From assembly GCA_015064855.1 (NCBI GenBank), contig SVRK01000012.1, forward strand, positions 1 to 50,106: a stretch of 50,106 nt of DNA, written 5' to 3'. Under the pieces are notes generated by a model. The model saw only the letters and a program-made list of their open reading frames with translations, did no database searches and was not told the origin of the DNA. Positions within the stretch are counted from its first letter, which is position 1. Every line of letters starts with the position of its first letter. Source of the stretch: Oscillospiraceae bacterium (GTDB taxonomy: Bacteria > Bacillota > Clostridia > Oscillospirales > CAG-272). Position numbers and translations under genes: made by a program. Positions 35,440 to 44,807 of the stretch are shown here, piece by piece.

Positions 35440-36723
35440 ATGCTAGATTTAAAATTTTTAAGAGAAAATCCTGAAATTGTTAAGCAAAATATCAAGAATA
35501 AATTTCAAGATTCCAAGCTTCCTTTGGTTGACGAGGTAATAAAGCTTGATGCTGAATACCGCGCTTATAAAAACGAAGCTGATGCGCTTCGCGGTGGAAG
35601 AAATAAGCTTTCAAAGCAAATTGGTGCCTTGATGGCTCAAGGAAAGCGCGACGAGGCTGAAGAGGTTAAAAAGCAGGTTACTGCAAATGCTCTTCGTTTA
35701 GCCGAGCTTGAAAAGCTTGAAGAGGAATATGGGGAAAAAATCAAAAATATAATGATGATAATTCCTAACATTATTGACCCGTCAGTTCCTATCGGTAAGG
35801 ATGACTCCGAAAACGTTGAGGTTCAAAAATACGGTGAGCCGGTTGTTCCCGATTTTGAAATTCCTTATCACACAGAAATTATGGAAAACTTAAGCGGTAT
35901 TGACCTTGAAAGTGCAAGAAAGGTTGCAGGTAACGGCTTCTATTACCTTATGGGTGATATAGCTCGTCTTCATTCCGCTATCATTTCTTACGCACGTGAT
36001 TTCATGATAAACAGAGGCTTCACCTACTGCATTCCTCCTTTTATGATTAGAAGCGAGGTTGTTACAGGCGTTATGTCTTTTGCGGAAATGGACGCTATGA
36101 TGTATAAAATAGAGGGCGAGGACCTTTATCTTATCGGTACAAGTGAGCACTCTATGATTGGTAAGTTTATTGACACCATTCTTCCCGAGGAGTCATTGCC
36201 TCACACCTTGACCTCATATTCCCCATGCTTCCGTAAGGAAAAGGGTGCACACGGAATTGAGGAACGTGGTGTATATAGAATTCACCAATTTGAAAAGCAA
36301 GAGATGATTGTTGTATGTAAGCCTGAAGAAAGCCCCTTATGGTTTGACAAGCTTTGGCAGAACACAGTTGACCTATTTAGAACTCTTGATATTCCAGTTA
36401 GAACTCTTGAGTGCTGCTCAGGCGACCTAGCCGACCTTAAGGTTAAGTCCATTGACGTTGAGGCATGGTCTCCAAGACAAAAGAAATATTTCGAGGTTGG
36501 CTCTTGCTCTAACCTAGGCGATGCTCAAGCACGCAGACTCCGTATCAGAGTAAACGGCAAGGACGGAAAATATTTCGCGCATACTCTTAACAATACAGTT
36601 GTTGCACCTCCTCGCATGCTTATTGCTTTCCTTGAAAACAATATGAATGCAGATGGCTCAATTAACATCCCAGTTGCATTACAGCCTTATATGGGTGGCA
36701 GTACAATAATTACAAAAAAGTAA
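35440..36723 (+). CDS. serS: seryl-tRNA synthetase
   Basis: The 427-residue class II synthetase has an N-terminal coiled-coil arm (about 25-105), motif 2 (CFRKEKGAHGIEERGVYRIHQFEK, near 262-285) and motif 3 (NTVVAPPRMLIAFLENN, near 391). GSCSNLGDAQARR is also family-specific. It charges tRNA-Ser. The length is typical. It probably shares its transcript with the phosphoribosyltransferase gene that follows 13 bases later. Confidence 0.97.
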   Translation: MLDLKFLRENPEIVKQNIKNKFQDSKLPLVDEVIKLDAEYRAYKNEADALRGGRNKLSKQIGALMAQGKRDEAEEVKKQVTANALRLAELEKLEEEYGEKIKNIMMIIPNIIDPSVPIGKDDSENVEVQKYGEPVVPDFEIPYHTEIMENLSGIDLESARKVAGNGFYYLMGDIARLHSAIISYARDFMINRGFTYCIPPFMIRSEVVTGVMSFAEMDAMMYKIEGEDLYLIGTSEHSMIGKFIDTILPEESLPHTLTSYSPCFRKEKGAHGIEERGVYRIHQFEKQEMIVVCKPEESPLWFDKLWQNTVDLFRTLDIPVRTLECCSGDLADLKVKSIDVEAWSPRQKKYFEVGSCSNLGDAQARRLRIRVNGKDGKYFAHTLNNTVVAPPRMLIAFLENNMNADGSINIPVALQPYMGGSTIITKK

Positions 36724-36736
36724 TTTGAGGATTATT

Positions 36737-37294
36737 ATGAAGTATTATAAAATGAACATCGCTGGTCTTGACCGCGAGCTTCCAATTTGTCGCGTAACTG
36801 ACGACCTCTATATTGCAGGCTTTGTTATTTTCGGTGACCCTGAATTAACTACCGCGTGCGCTAAGGACTTGCTTGCTAATGCTCCCGAGTATGATTATAT
36901 GATTACGGCAGAGGCAAAGGGAATTCCGCTTATCCACGAGATGGCAAGGCTCCAAGGTAACCAAAAATATATGCTAGCACGCAAGGGCCCCAAGCTTTAT
37001 ATGACAAATATTCTTTCCTCTACCGTTAAATCAATTACCACAGCAAAGGAACAAACCCTTTATCTTGACGGCAAGGATGCAGAGCTTATGAGGGGCAAAA
37101 GAATCCTAATAATTGACGACGTAATTTCGACAGGAGAATCATTAAAATCACTTGAGGCTCTTGTTTCTGATGCGGGTGGAATTGTTGTAGGCAGAATGTG
37201 CATTTTGGCTGAGGGTGATGCCATTAATCGCGATGACTTATATTATATTGAGGAGCTTCCTCTATTTAACGCCAATGGCACAATAAAAGCATAA
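36737..37294 (+). CDS. adenine phosphoribosyltransferase-like protein
   Basis: This 185-residue type I phosphoribosyltransferase has the PRPP-binding loop ILIIDDVISTGESL at 124-137 and a flexible-loop region around KGPKLYM. The overall layout resembles Apt/Xpt purine salvage enzymes or PurR-type domains without the helix-turn-helix. The base specificity cannot be read. The ATG at 36737 follows TTGAGG; a TTG at 36725 is the alternative. It is downstream of serS and ends at a terminator at 37301. Confidence 0.85.
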   Translation: MKYYKMNIAGLDRELPICRVTDDLYIAGFVIFGDPELTTACAKDLLANAPEYDYMITAEAKGIPLIHEMARLQGNQKYMLARKGPKLYMTNILSSTVKSITTAKEQTLYLDGKDAELMRGKRILIIDDVISTGESLKSLEALVSDAGGIVVGRMCILAEGDAINRDDLYYIEELPLFNANGTIKA

Positions 37295-37300
37295 ATATAG

Positions 37301-37326
37301 AAAGGTGCAAGATTTCTTGCACCTTT
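37301..37326. terminator. terminator between convergent genes
   Basis: AAAGGTGCAAG pairs with CTTGCACCTTT around ATTT, followed by ATTCTTTG. It overlaps the last two bases of the convergent nth-GNAT gene. Confidence 0.8.
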
Positions 37327-38395
37327 ATTCTTTGTACCTCATAGGAGTGAAAATTACACCATTTATATTCTTTTGGGTGTCGGTTGGCAAAAACCCAAGT
37401 CGAGTATATACGGGCACACCATAAGGTGCGGCGTTTACTGTAAACTCCTTTATATCGTAATCGCGCATCATTCTTTCAAAAAGAGAACGCCCAATCCCTC
37501 TTCTATGATAATTTTTATCAACATAAAAATATCCGATATGGTTGTTTTCCCGCATGCCGAGAACGCCAACAATCTTACCGTTTGATATCGCACCATAGAA
37601 TGAAATATTCTTCTTTTGACGTGTTTCTTCTATAATTCTTTTATATTCTGAACCACCCTCGGGCGGAAATTCCGGAACCTCAAATTCAGAGAAAACACGC
37701 CATACAAGGTCAAGGCACTCGTCTATACGCTTAACGCCCAGCTTTTCAATCTTAATTTCGTCCTTGCAAAGCATTTTTATGGGACACGTGTCGCATTTTG
37801 GACTTTTTGCTGTACAAAATTCACGGCCAAAAAGAACCATTCTGTGACAAAAATCACTCTGTTCACTCGGTTCAATAAGCTCGGACATTATTTTTTCCGT
37901 CTTAAAAGGGTCCTTCATCCCCTCCTTATACATACCAAGTCGACCGCAAATTCTCATACAATGCGTGTCAGCAACTATCGCGGGCTTTTTGTATAAATCG
38001 CCAAGCAAGAGGTTAGCAATTTTTCTGCCGACGCCCTCAAAGGTAAGAAGCTCCTCCATTGTGTCGGGCACGATGCCATTATACTCATAAAAAAGCTTTC
38101 TTGACTCCTCTTTTATGCTCTTTGCTTTCATTTTATATAAGCCGCAAGGCTTGATAATTTCCTCTATTGAGGATAATGGCGCATCGGCAAGTGCTTTTGC
38201 GTTTGGATAGGTTTTAAACAGTTCCTTGCACACAATATTCACTCTTTCATCGGTGCATTGGGCGCTTAACCTTCCCATTACCATCAGCTTCCAACCATCG
38301 CCCTCATAGTCAAGCGAACAAAGTGCCTCCGGATATTGAATTTTAAGAAGTTCAACTATCTTTTTTATTTTTGCTTTTTTCTCGTTTTTAGTCAA
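37325..38395 (-). CDS. endonuclease III fused to a GNAT acetyltransferase domain
   Basis: Residues 1 to about 215 are an endonuclease III. LSAQCTD is at 43-49, and the helix-hairpin-helix FEGVGRKIA carries catalytic Lys125. VADTH gives Asp143, and CX6CX2CX5C (Cys194, 201, 204, 210) holds a [4Fe-4S] cluster. Residues about 225-356 form a GNAT domain with the acetyl-CoA loop HRRGIGRSLF (297-306). The first part removes oxidised pyrimidines in base excision repair; the acetyl acceptor of the second is unknown. There is no stop, frameshift or plausible internal start between the domains. The start is probably the TTG at 38395, with GAGGGGAG upstream. Confidence 0.88.
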   Translation of the reverse strand: MTKNEKKAKIKKIVELLKIQYPEALCSLDYEGDGWKLMVMGRLSAQCTDERVNIVCKELFKTYPNAKALADAPLSSIEEIIKPCGLYKMKAKSIKEESRKLFYEYNGIVPDTMEELLTFEGVGRKIANLLLGDLYKKPAIVADTHCMRICGRLGMYKEGMKDPFKTEKIMSELIEPSEQSDFCHRMVLFGREFCTAKSPKCDTCPIKMLCKDEIKIEKLGVKRIDECLDLVWRVFSEFEVPEFPPEGGSEYKRIIEETRQKKNISFYGAISNGKIVGVLGMRENNHIGYFYVDKNYHRRGIGRSLFERMMRDYDIKEFTVNAAPYGVPVYTRLGFLPTDTQKNINGVIFTPMRYKE

Positions 38396-38426
38396 AAATC
38401 ATACACTCCCCTCGCGTTTTTGATTT

Positions 38427-38993
38427 TTAGATTAAATTTACTCCGAATTCTTCCTTTAATTTTGTGACAAGGGAGCAAAGAGGCAAGCCAACCACGTTAT
38501 AAAAATCTCCATCTATTTTTTCAACAAAAGCGCCTGCCATTTCCTGAATGCCGTACGCACCCGCCTTGTCAATGGGATTAAATTTTTCAACGTATGAAAG
38601 AATTTCCTCGTCTGTTAAATTTCTCATATAAACCGCGGTTGTAACGGCGGTTGAATATAATTTTTCTTTGGTTTTCAGTGCAAGACCGCTAACAACGTAA
38701 TGCACGCTTCCCGAAAGAGCTTTTAGCATCCTTGTAGCATCCGCCTTATCGCGTGGCTTGCCCATTATCTCATTATCCAAAATAACGACTGTATCACAGC
38801 CGATTAAAATTTCATCATCGTATATAGGTGTAGCCTCTGCCTTCCTTTCGGCTAGGATTCTTGGTACGTCAAAATTATCGACAATGGTGTCAACATTTTC
38901 GTCAGCTCCACTAACTCTTACCTCAAAGCCTTCGGTTACCATTGAAAGAATTTCGCGTCTGCGCGGAGATTTAGATGCTAAAACAAGCTTCAT
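38427..38993 (-). CDS. maf: Maf family nucleoside triphosphate pyrophosphatase
   Basis: The 188-residue protein opens with LVLASKSPRRREIL, the Maf signature. GCDTVV (near 67) and GKPRDKADATRML (near 79) complete the active site. Maf proteins hydrolyse non-canonical or modified nucleotides, such as dTTP/UTP or m7GTP, and influence septation. I chose the ATG at 38993; a TTG three codons earlier (39002) is possible. The ribosome site is weak for both. It lies 21 bases after the U32 gene on the same strand, in a zapA-U32-maf-nth run. Confidence 0.93.
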   Translation of the reverse strand: MKLVLASKSPRRREILSMVTEGFEVRVSGADENVDTIVDNFDVPRILAERKAEATPIYDDEILIGCDTVVILDNEIMGKPRDKADATRMLKALSGSVHYVVSGLALKTKEKLYSTAVTTAVYMRNLTDEEILSYVEKFNPIDKAGAYGIQEMAGAFVEKIDGDFYNVVGLPLCSLVTKLKEEFGVNLI

Positions 38994-39014
38994 AATTTTC
39001 AACTGCTTTCTTTT

Positions 39015-41000
39015 TTATTTTATTCTTCTAAAAGTGCCATTTGGCGCTTTTTTTGTTTTATACGCTTCAATAATCCTTTCACATTCCTCTCGTTTTTCCC
39101 AAGAGAAGATAAAATGGCTTGAAAAATCGCTTATATCCGCGCTTTTATCCGCCATATAGACAGGAACGCTATTATAAATTAGATTTCTGTGTCCGTATAT
39201 TCCGTCAACAAAAAGCCTTGCTCCTTGTCGGTCAGTCATATATCCCTCACATTTTTGACAGCCAACTGTGTCCTTCAAGACGCATTTATGTGTTGTCATA
39301 GCGGGGATACAGCCATAAGAGATTAATGAATATCCCTTGAAGTCTCTTACCTGTGCAAGGGATAGCTCGGGCGCCAAAATTACGTTTTCCACGCCATTTT
39401 TCACAAGAAAATCGACACAGGGTGCATTAAAAGCATTAAAACGATAGTCAGCTATCAATTTAAAGCCGTGATTTTTTGCTCTTTCAATCTGTCCGACGTT
39501 TGATATAAGTGCCCATTCTATTCCGCTCGCCCTTGCATCCGACATCAACTTTTCAATTTCTTTCCATTCGCTATCAAAAACGACAGGTGGAAGAATAATT
39601 CCGTTTGCACGAGAGGGGCTTGTGTACTTGTCTATTGGCAAAAACACAATGTCAAAATAATCGATGTTTTTTGGTATTTGATTTTCACATCTAAACACTG
39701 CGGTTTTAATTTTGCGCGGCTGCTTTAATTTTGACTTATTATATATTTTCGGTTCAAGCACATTTTCGGCTTCAAAATACCTTTCAACGGCTTGACGACG
39801 AAGTGCGTTTATAGACGAAACCCTTACCATAACGTTATCTGATTTTGAAATCTCAATTTCACCAAGTGAAAACGGAGTTTGACCTAGCTTTGAAAGATTT
39901 TTTATGATATCCTCCTTGGAAATTGGCGCGTTTTGTGCCTTTTCCACCAAGTCACCGTAAACGGTTATCTCCTTTTCTTCGGTTTTTATTGTGAGACTTG
40001 ATTTTTCGCCCAAATAAAACTCGGCATACATGTCTAATGTTGGCTTTTTTAGCTCTGTTTTTATGTCCGCCTGTGATTTTGTGGCATCCTTATTTTCTTG
40101 TGTTCTGACACCTAGCATTGATGAGTCAATTTTAGCCTTGTAGTATCCGTCAGTAAAGCCTTGACGTGAAAAAAGCTCACCCAGTGTCTTAATTTCGCCC
40201 GATGTAGCGTTTCTTTTTTCGTCAATCAGTTTTCGCCAAACTTGGGTTGTTCCTTTAACATAGTCCTCACTTTTCATACGTCCCTCTATTTTGAGAGAGG
40301 AAACACCCGATTCTAAAATATCATCTATATGAGATGCGAGTGACATATCCTTTAAGCTTAAATGATACCCGTTTTTTCCGCCTATTGTGTATGGCAAACG
40401 GCAAGGCTGTGCACATTCGCCTCGGTTACCGCTTCTGCCACCTTGAAAATAGCTCATAAGACATTGACCAGACACGGACATACAATGCGCTCCGTGAACA
40501 AATGCCTCGGTTTCACATTTTGCGTTTTTAGAAACGTACTCGATATTTTCCTTGTCAAGCTCGCGCGCTAAAACAACTCGGCTTACCCCCAGCTTGTCGT
40601 ACACAAAATTAGCACCATCTAGATTATGTATAGTTGCTTGAGTGCTTGCGTGTACTTCAATTTCGGGATATGCTTCCTTTATTAGGCTCATAACACCGAA
40701 ATCAGCAACGATAAAGGCATCTACTCCTATGTTGTTGAGTTCGCATACGTATTCGAGCATTCTTGATAGCTCTTTGTCGTAGAGCTCGGTATTCAACGTT
40801 ACATAAACCTTAACCTTATGTGCGTGTGCGAGTCTTACTCCGTCCTTTAGAGCTTCAAGAGTGAAGTTTTTAGCCCTTATTCTTGCGTTAAACTCGGCAA
40901 CACCGAGGTAAACCGCATCTGCCCCACCTGCTATTGCGCCAAGCAAAGCATCATAGTCGCCCGCCGGCGCTAAAATTTCTACTTTATTAGTTTTCTTCAT
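39015..41000 (-). CDS. U32 family peptidase-like/RNA hydroxylation protein
   Basis: The 661-residue protein starts with ILAPAGDYDALLGAIAGGADAVYLG, typical of U32 proteins. It has the cysteine-rich signature HGAHCMSVSGQCLMS and ECAQPCRLPY (Cys173, 180, 196, 200). Family members are annotated as collagenase-like peptidases, but TrhP and RlhA act in tRNA or rRNA hydroxylation, with the cysteines probably holding an iron-sulfur cluster. The long C-terminal part (about 300-661, DUF3656-like) has a further CVLKDTVGCQKCEG. RNA hydroxylation is the better guess. It overlaps zapA by 14 bases. Confidence 0.88.
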   Translation of the reverse strand: MKKTNKVEILAPAGDYDALLGAIAGGADAVYLGVAEFNARIRAKNFTLEALKDGVRLAHAHKVKVYVTLNTELYDKELSRMLEYVCELNNIGVDAFIVADFGVMSLIKEAYPEIEVHASTQATIHNLDGANFVYDKLGVSRVVLARELDKENIEYVSKNAKCETEAFVHGAHCMSVSGQCLMSYFQGGRSGNRGECAQPCRLPYTIGGKNGYHLSLKDMSLASHIDDILESGVSSLKIEGRMKSEDYVKGTTQVWRKLIDEKRNATSGEIKTLGELFSRQGFTDGYYKAKIDSSMLGVRTQENKDATKSQADIKTELKKPTLDMYAEFYLGEKSSLTIKTEEKEITVYGDLVEKAQNAPISKEDIIKNLSKLGQTPFSLGEIEISKSDNVMVRVSSINALRRQAVERYFEAENVLEPKIYNKSKLKQPRKIKTAVFRCENQIPKNIDYFDIVFLPIDKYTSPSRANGIILPPVVFDSEWKEIEKLMSDARASGIEWALISNVGQIERAKNHGFKLIADYRFNAFNAPCVDFLVKNGVENVILAPELSLAQVRDFKGYSLISYGCIPAMTTHKCVLKDTVGCQKCEGYMTDRQGARLFVDGIYGHRNLIYNSVPVYMADKSADISDFSSHFIFSWEKREECERIIEAYKTKKAPNGTFRRIK

Positions 41001-41301
41001 ATTCCGCTATTTTGGCACGAAGCGCTTCGTTTTCATTTTTTAAAATATTTAAGTTTGCTTGATAAAGCGCGACCTGTGTTTCTAGGTTTTTAACCTTTTT
41101 AGAGTCCTCCCCACCTTGTCCACAATGGCTTAAAGCACAGAAAAGTGCTGCCTCAACAAGTGTGCAGCCACGCTTTGTTTTTAGTATTTTGTCAATTTCC
41201 TCATTAACTGTATTGGCAACGCTTTCAACATATTCTCTACCATCCTCGGTAACAATACCGAGCTTAATTCCCGCAATTTCAACGTAAATCTTTTCTTTCA
41301 T
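40987..41301 (-). CDS. zapA: cell division protein ZapA
   Basis: This 104-residue protein has a ZapA N-terminal beta domain (KIYVEIAGIKLGIVTEDGREYVESVA) and a C-terminal coiled coil (residues 68-104, heptads with LETQVALYQANLNILKNENEAL). ZapA bundles FtsZ filaments at the Z-ring. AAAGGAAAAGAG precedes the ATG. The pairing with a U32 gene, overlapping at the stop, recurs in Clostridia and suggests translational coupling. Confidence 0.9.
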   Translation of the reverse strand: MKEKIYVEIAGIKLGIVTEDGREYVESVANTVNEEIDKILKTKRGCTLVEAALFCALSHCGQGGEDSKKVKNLETQVALYQANLNILKNENEALRAKIAEYEEN

Positions 41302-41429
41302 TTCTCTTTTCCTTTCTAAAACTCTTGCAATTTCATAAATTAAACGATATAATAAGATATAACTTATAAAATAATTATATATTATTTTGAGATCATTATC
41401 AAGACAAATTTAATTTTTGGAGCATTATT

Positions 41430-42212
41430 ATGATTAAAAATTGCAAAAGAATAGTTGTAAAAATCGGAACATCTACTCTTACCTACCCAAACGGCTCGCT
41501 GAACCTACGAAGAATTGAGGTTTTGGTGCAAACCATTGCCGATTTTAAGAATGCCGGACACGAGGTTGTCGTTGTAAGCTCGGGTGCGGTTGGCGCAGGA
41601 TACGCAAAGCTAGCTCTTTCCGAATATCCAAAAACGCTTGAAGAAAAGCAAGCGTGCGCAGCCGTTGGTCAAAGCCAGCTAATGAAGATATATGAAAACT
41701 TTTTTGCAAACTACTCACATACAGTTGCACAAATTTTAATGACAAAGGACGTTGTTGATGACCCACATCGTCTTTCACTTGTTAAAAACACGTTCAATTC
41801 TCTTTTGAAAATGAACTGCATTCCGATTGTAAATGAAAACGACTCCGTTTCCTGTGATGGTATCCGTTTTGGCGGTAACGATACGCTTTCCGCTTACGTT
41901 GCAATCGCTTGCGATGCCGACATTATAATTAACCTATCCGATATTGACGGATTATATAATGACGACCCGCGAAAAAACCCAAATGCTACTCTCATCAGCC
42001 GAGTTGAGGAAATAACAGACGAGGTTGTTTCATACGCCGGTGGGGCAGGCTCGGAGCGTGGTACAGGCGGTATGCTTACAAAAATCAATGCCGCTAAAAT
42101 AGCTACTGAAAATGGAATTCCTATGATAATTCTAAACGGCGAAAATCCACGCATACTTTACGACATTTTAGACGGCAAGCACGTGGGAACTTACTTTGCA
42201 AAGAAGAAATAA
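41430..42212 (+). CDS. proB: glutamate 5-kinase
   Basis: The 260-residue amino-acid kinase has VVKIGTSTLT (8-17), VVVVSSGAVGAGYAKL (near 45) and ENDSVS and GGMLTKINAAKIA further on. It phosphorylates L-glutamate in the first step of proline synthesis and is the target of proline feedback. The C-terminal PUA domain of longer ProB proteins is absent, which is normal for many Clostridia. GGAG precedes the ATG. proA follows after 9 bases. Confidence 0.95.
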   Translation: MIKNCKRIVVKIGTSTLTYPNGSLNLRRIEVLVQTIADFKNAGHEVVVVSSGAVGAGYAKLALSEYPKTLEEKQACAAVGQSQLMKIYENFFANYSHTVAQILMTKDVVDDPHRLSLVKNTFNSLLKMNCIPIVNENDSVSCDGIRFGGNDTLSAYVAIACDADIIINLSDIDGLYNDDPRKNPNATLISRVEEITDEVVSYAGGAGSERGTGGMLTKINAAKIATENGIPMIILNGENPRILYDILDGKHVGTYFAKKK

Positions 42213-42221
42213 GGTGAAAAT

Positions 42222-43472
42222 ATGACACTACACGAGGAAATAAAAAATTTATGTCAAGGCGCTGGCGAGGCTTCCCTTAAAATTAGACTTGCCACAGCCA
42301 ACGAAAGAAATAATTTGCTAACCCATATTGCAAATAATTTGCGTTCAAATTGGGAAGAAATTGTAGAGGCAAACAAAATAGACCTGTCAAACGCAAAGGA
42401 AAATGGCATTGCCGATGCTATGCTTGATAGATTAATGCTTAACAAGGCTAGAATTGATGCAATTTCCGATGCGATTTTAGAGATTGTTAAGCTCCCTGAC
42501 CCACTTGACAAATGCGAAATTATATCTCGCCCCAACGGATTGGTTATAGAAAACCATCGTGTGCCACTAGGAGTAGTCGGTATGATTTACGAGGCGCGTC
42601 CAAACGTAACTCCCGATGCTGCTACCCTTTGCTTAAAGAGTGGTAACGCAGTTGTTTTGCGCGGTGGCAAGGAAGCAATCAACTCAAATAAACGTATGGT
42701 TAAAATCATTGGTGACTCACTTGAGGCGTGCGGATATGACCGCCGTGGTGTTTCACTCATTGAAAATACGACACGTGATAGTGCAAATGAGCTTATGTCT
42801 ATGCGCGGATATATTGACGTTTTAATTCCTCGCGGTGGCAAGGGACTTATCAGAAACGTTGTTGAAAACTCACGTGTGCCTGTTATTGAAACGGGTGCCG
42901 GCAACTGTCACCTATACGTGGACAAGGGTGCCGACCTTGATATGGCGCTCACAGTTTCTCTAAACGCAAAATGTCAGCGTCCTTCCGTTTGTAACGCTAT
43001 TGAAACGCTTCTTGTTAATGAAGCAGAGGCTGAGGCATTTTTGCCTATGTTCTATGAGGCGACAAGAAAATTTGCGCTTGACATTCGCGGATGTGAAAAG
43101 ACCTGTGCGATTTTAGAGGGCGCTACCCCTGTAAATGGCGATGACTACAAAACCGAATATGACGATTACATCATTAGCGTTAAGGTTGTAAAGGACGTAT
43201 ACGAGGCAGTTGAGCACATAAGAAAATATTCAACAGGTCACAGTGAATCAATTATAACAAGAAACGAGGAAAATGCCGATTATTTTACAAAGGCTATCGA
43301 CTCGGCTGCACTTTACGTTAACGCTTCAACCCGCTTTACCGACGGTGGTGAGTTTGGTTTAGGTGCAGAAATCGGTATTTCAACCCAAAAGCTACACGTA
43401 CGCGGTCCTATGGGGCTTTCCGCACTCACAACCCAAAAATATATAATCAAGGGCGAGGGACAAATTAGATGA
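42222..43472 (+). CDS. proA: gamma-glutamyl phosphate reductase
   Basis: The 416-residue aldehyde-dehydrogenase-fold enzyme contains [12 protein letters not shown] (near 114), [11 protein letters not shown] and the catalytic-cysteine segment [14 protein letters not shown] (near 255). [28 protein letters not shown]-like residues lie near the end, with ACA replaced by CVRG-type variation typical of the family. It reduces gamma-glutamyl phosphate with NADPH, second step of proline synthesis. Length is standard. Its stop overlaps thiI by four bases. Confidence 0.96.
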   Translation: [416 protein letters not shown]

Positions 43473-44668
43473 AGGAAGTAATTCTTTGCAAATATGGTGA
43501 GGTCATTTTAAAGGGCGCAAACCGCTCTGATTTTGAAGCTAAAATGCTAAAGCAGCTTCGCCAAAGAGCAAGACGCATTGGCAACTATAAAATATATTAT
43601 TCTCAAAGCACGGTTTATATTGAGCCACTTGACGAGGACTCTATTGAAAATATTGACGAGATGTTTTATCAAGCAAAGCACGTTTTTGGCTTTGTTGGTG
43701 TATCTCGCGCATTTGCTTGCGAAAAGAACATTGACACTATTTTAGAGGTTGTTAAAACCGAGCTTGCACCAAAACTCAAGGGCTATAAGACCTTCAAGGC
43801 GGAATCAAAGCGCTCTGACAAGCGTTTCCCTATGACCTCCCCCGAAATTTCAAACGAGGTTGGTGGGGCTGTCCTTTCAAGCGTGCCTGGTATCAAGGTT
43901 GACGTACGCAACCCCGACGTTATCGTGCGTGTTGAAATACGTGAAAACGAGGCGTTTGTCCACGCAGGACAAGAAAAGGGCGCAGGCGGTATCCCTTACG
44001 GCTCAAGCGGGCGCGGACTTCTCCTTTTGTCGGGAGGAATTGACTCTCCTGTTGCGGGATACATGATGGCAAAGCGTGGAGTTCAGCTTGAGGCTATCCA
44101 CTTTGAAAGCTATCCATACACATCCGAGCGCGCAAAGGAGAAGGTTTTAGACCTTGCAAAGGCGCTTACTAATTACACAATGCGTCTGCGCGTTCACGTT
44201 GTTTCTCTTACAAAAATTCAAGAGCTTTTGCGCGACAACTGTGAGGAGGAATACTTTACCCTTATGCTTCGCCGCTATATGATGGCAATTTCGCTTAAAT
44301 TAGCACACGATTACGATTGTGAGGCTATTATAACCGGTGAAAGCTTAGGTCAGGTTGCAAGCCAAACAATGAAGGCAATAAACGTGACAAATTCAATGAC
44401 TGACATTCCGATTTTCCGCCCACTTATCGGTATGGATAAAGAGGAAATAGTTAGAATTGCAAGACAAATTGGCACGTTTGAAACCTCAACCCTTCCATAC
44501 GAGGACTGCTGTACAGTATTTACCCCACGCCATCCAAAGACAAGACCAGAGCTTGAAAAGGTAATTGAGGAGCAAAACCGTTTACCGTTTGAAGAGCTTG
44601 TAAAGGAAGCCTATGAAACGAAGGAAATTATCGTTGTTAAGCAGTTTGGCGAGAATAAATTTGAATAG
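43469..44668 (+). CDS. thiI: tRNA 4-thiouridine synthase ThiI
   Basis: This 399-residue protein has an N-terminal ferredoxin-like and THUMP region (about 1-165) and a PP-loop ATPase domain with LLLLSGGIDSPVAG (184-197). The C-terminal rhodanese domain of the E. coli type is absent, as usual in Bacillota, where a dedicated NifS-like desulfurase supplies sulfur. It makes s4U8 in tRNA and may also support thiamine synthesis. It overlaps proA by ATGA. Its last seven codons, including the stop, are duplicated 100 bases downstream. Confidence 0.95.
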   Translation: MKEVILCKYGEVILKGANRSDFEAKMLKQLRQRARRIGNYKIYYSQSTVYIEPLDEDSIENIDEMFYQAKHVFGFVGVSRAFACEKNIDTILEVVKTELAPKLKGYKTFKAESKRSDKRFPMTSPEISNEVGGAVLSSVPGIKVDVRNPDVIVRVEIRENEAFVHAGQEKGAGGIPYGSSGRGLLLLSGGIDSPVAGYMMAKRGVQLEAIHFESYPYTSERAKEKVLDLAKALTNYTMRLRVHVVSLTKIQELLRDNCEEEYFTLMLRRYMMAISLKLAHDYDCEAIITGESLGQVASQTMKAINVTNSMTDIPIFRPLIGMDKEEIVRIARQIGTFETSTLPYEDCCTVFTPRHPKTRPELEKVIEEQNRLPFEELVKEAYETKEIIVVKQFGENKFE

Positions 44669-44768
44669 ACCTAGCAACGATATTTCTTTTATGAATAAAA
44701 TCCCTCCGCCTCGTGCCTCGGCACCTCCCTTTACAAAGGAGGCTCAAGGCGAGAACAAGTTTGAATAA
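44669..44768 (+). repeat. 100-base insertion that duplicates the end of thiI
   Basis: The last 21 bases of thiI (44648-44668: codons GENKFE and stop) recur at 44748-44768 with three changes. AAT becomes AAC, AAA becomes AAG and the TAG stop becomes TAA, all of them silent. The 79 bases between hold a GC-rich palindromic repeat (GTGCC/GGCAC and CCTTT/AAAGG stems, 44705-44742). The original thiI terminator now lies after the second copy. The repeat appears to have inserted at the gene end while preserving the reading frame. Confidence 0.65.
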
Positions 44769-44772
44769 TATG

Positions 44773-44792
44773 AGCCTCTCATAAGAGAGGCT
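44773..44792 (+). terminator. probable original terminator of proBA-thiI
   Basis: AGCCTCTC pairs with GAGAGGCT around ATAA and is followed by TTATTTTATAAA. It lies just after the second copy of the thiI end. Confidence 0.8.
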
Positions 44793-44807
44793 TTATTTTA
44801 TAAAATC

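Noticed and set aside
39002..39002. TTG as the start of maf
   Set aside because: The ATG three codons later begins exactly at the conserved LVLASKSPRR segment with the usual two leading residues. Neither has a clear ribosome site, so ATG is preferred.
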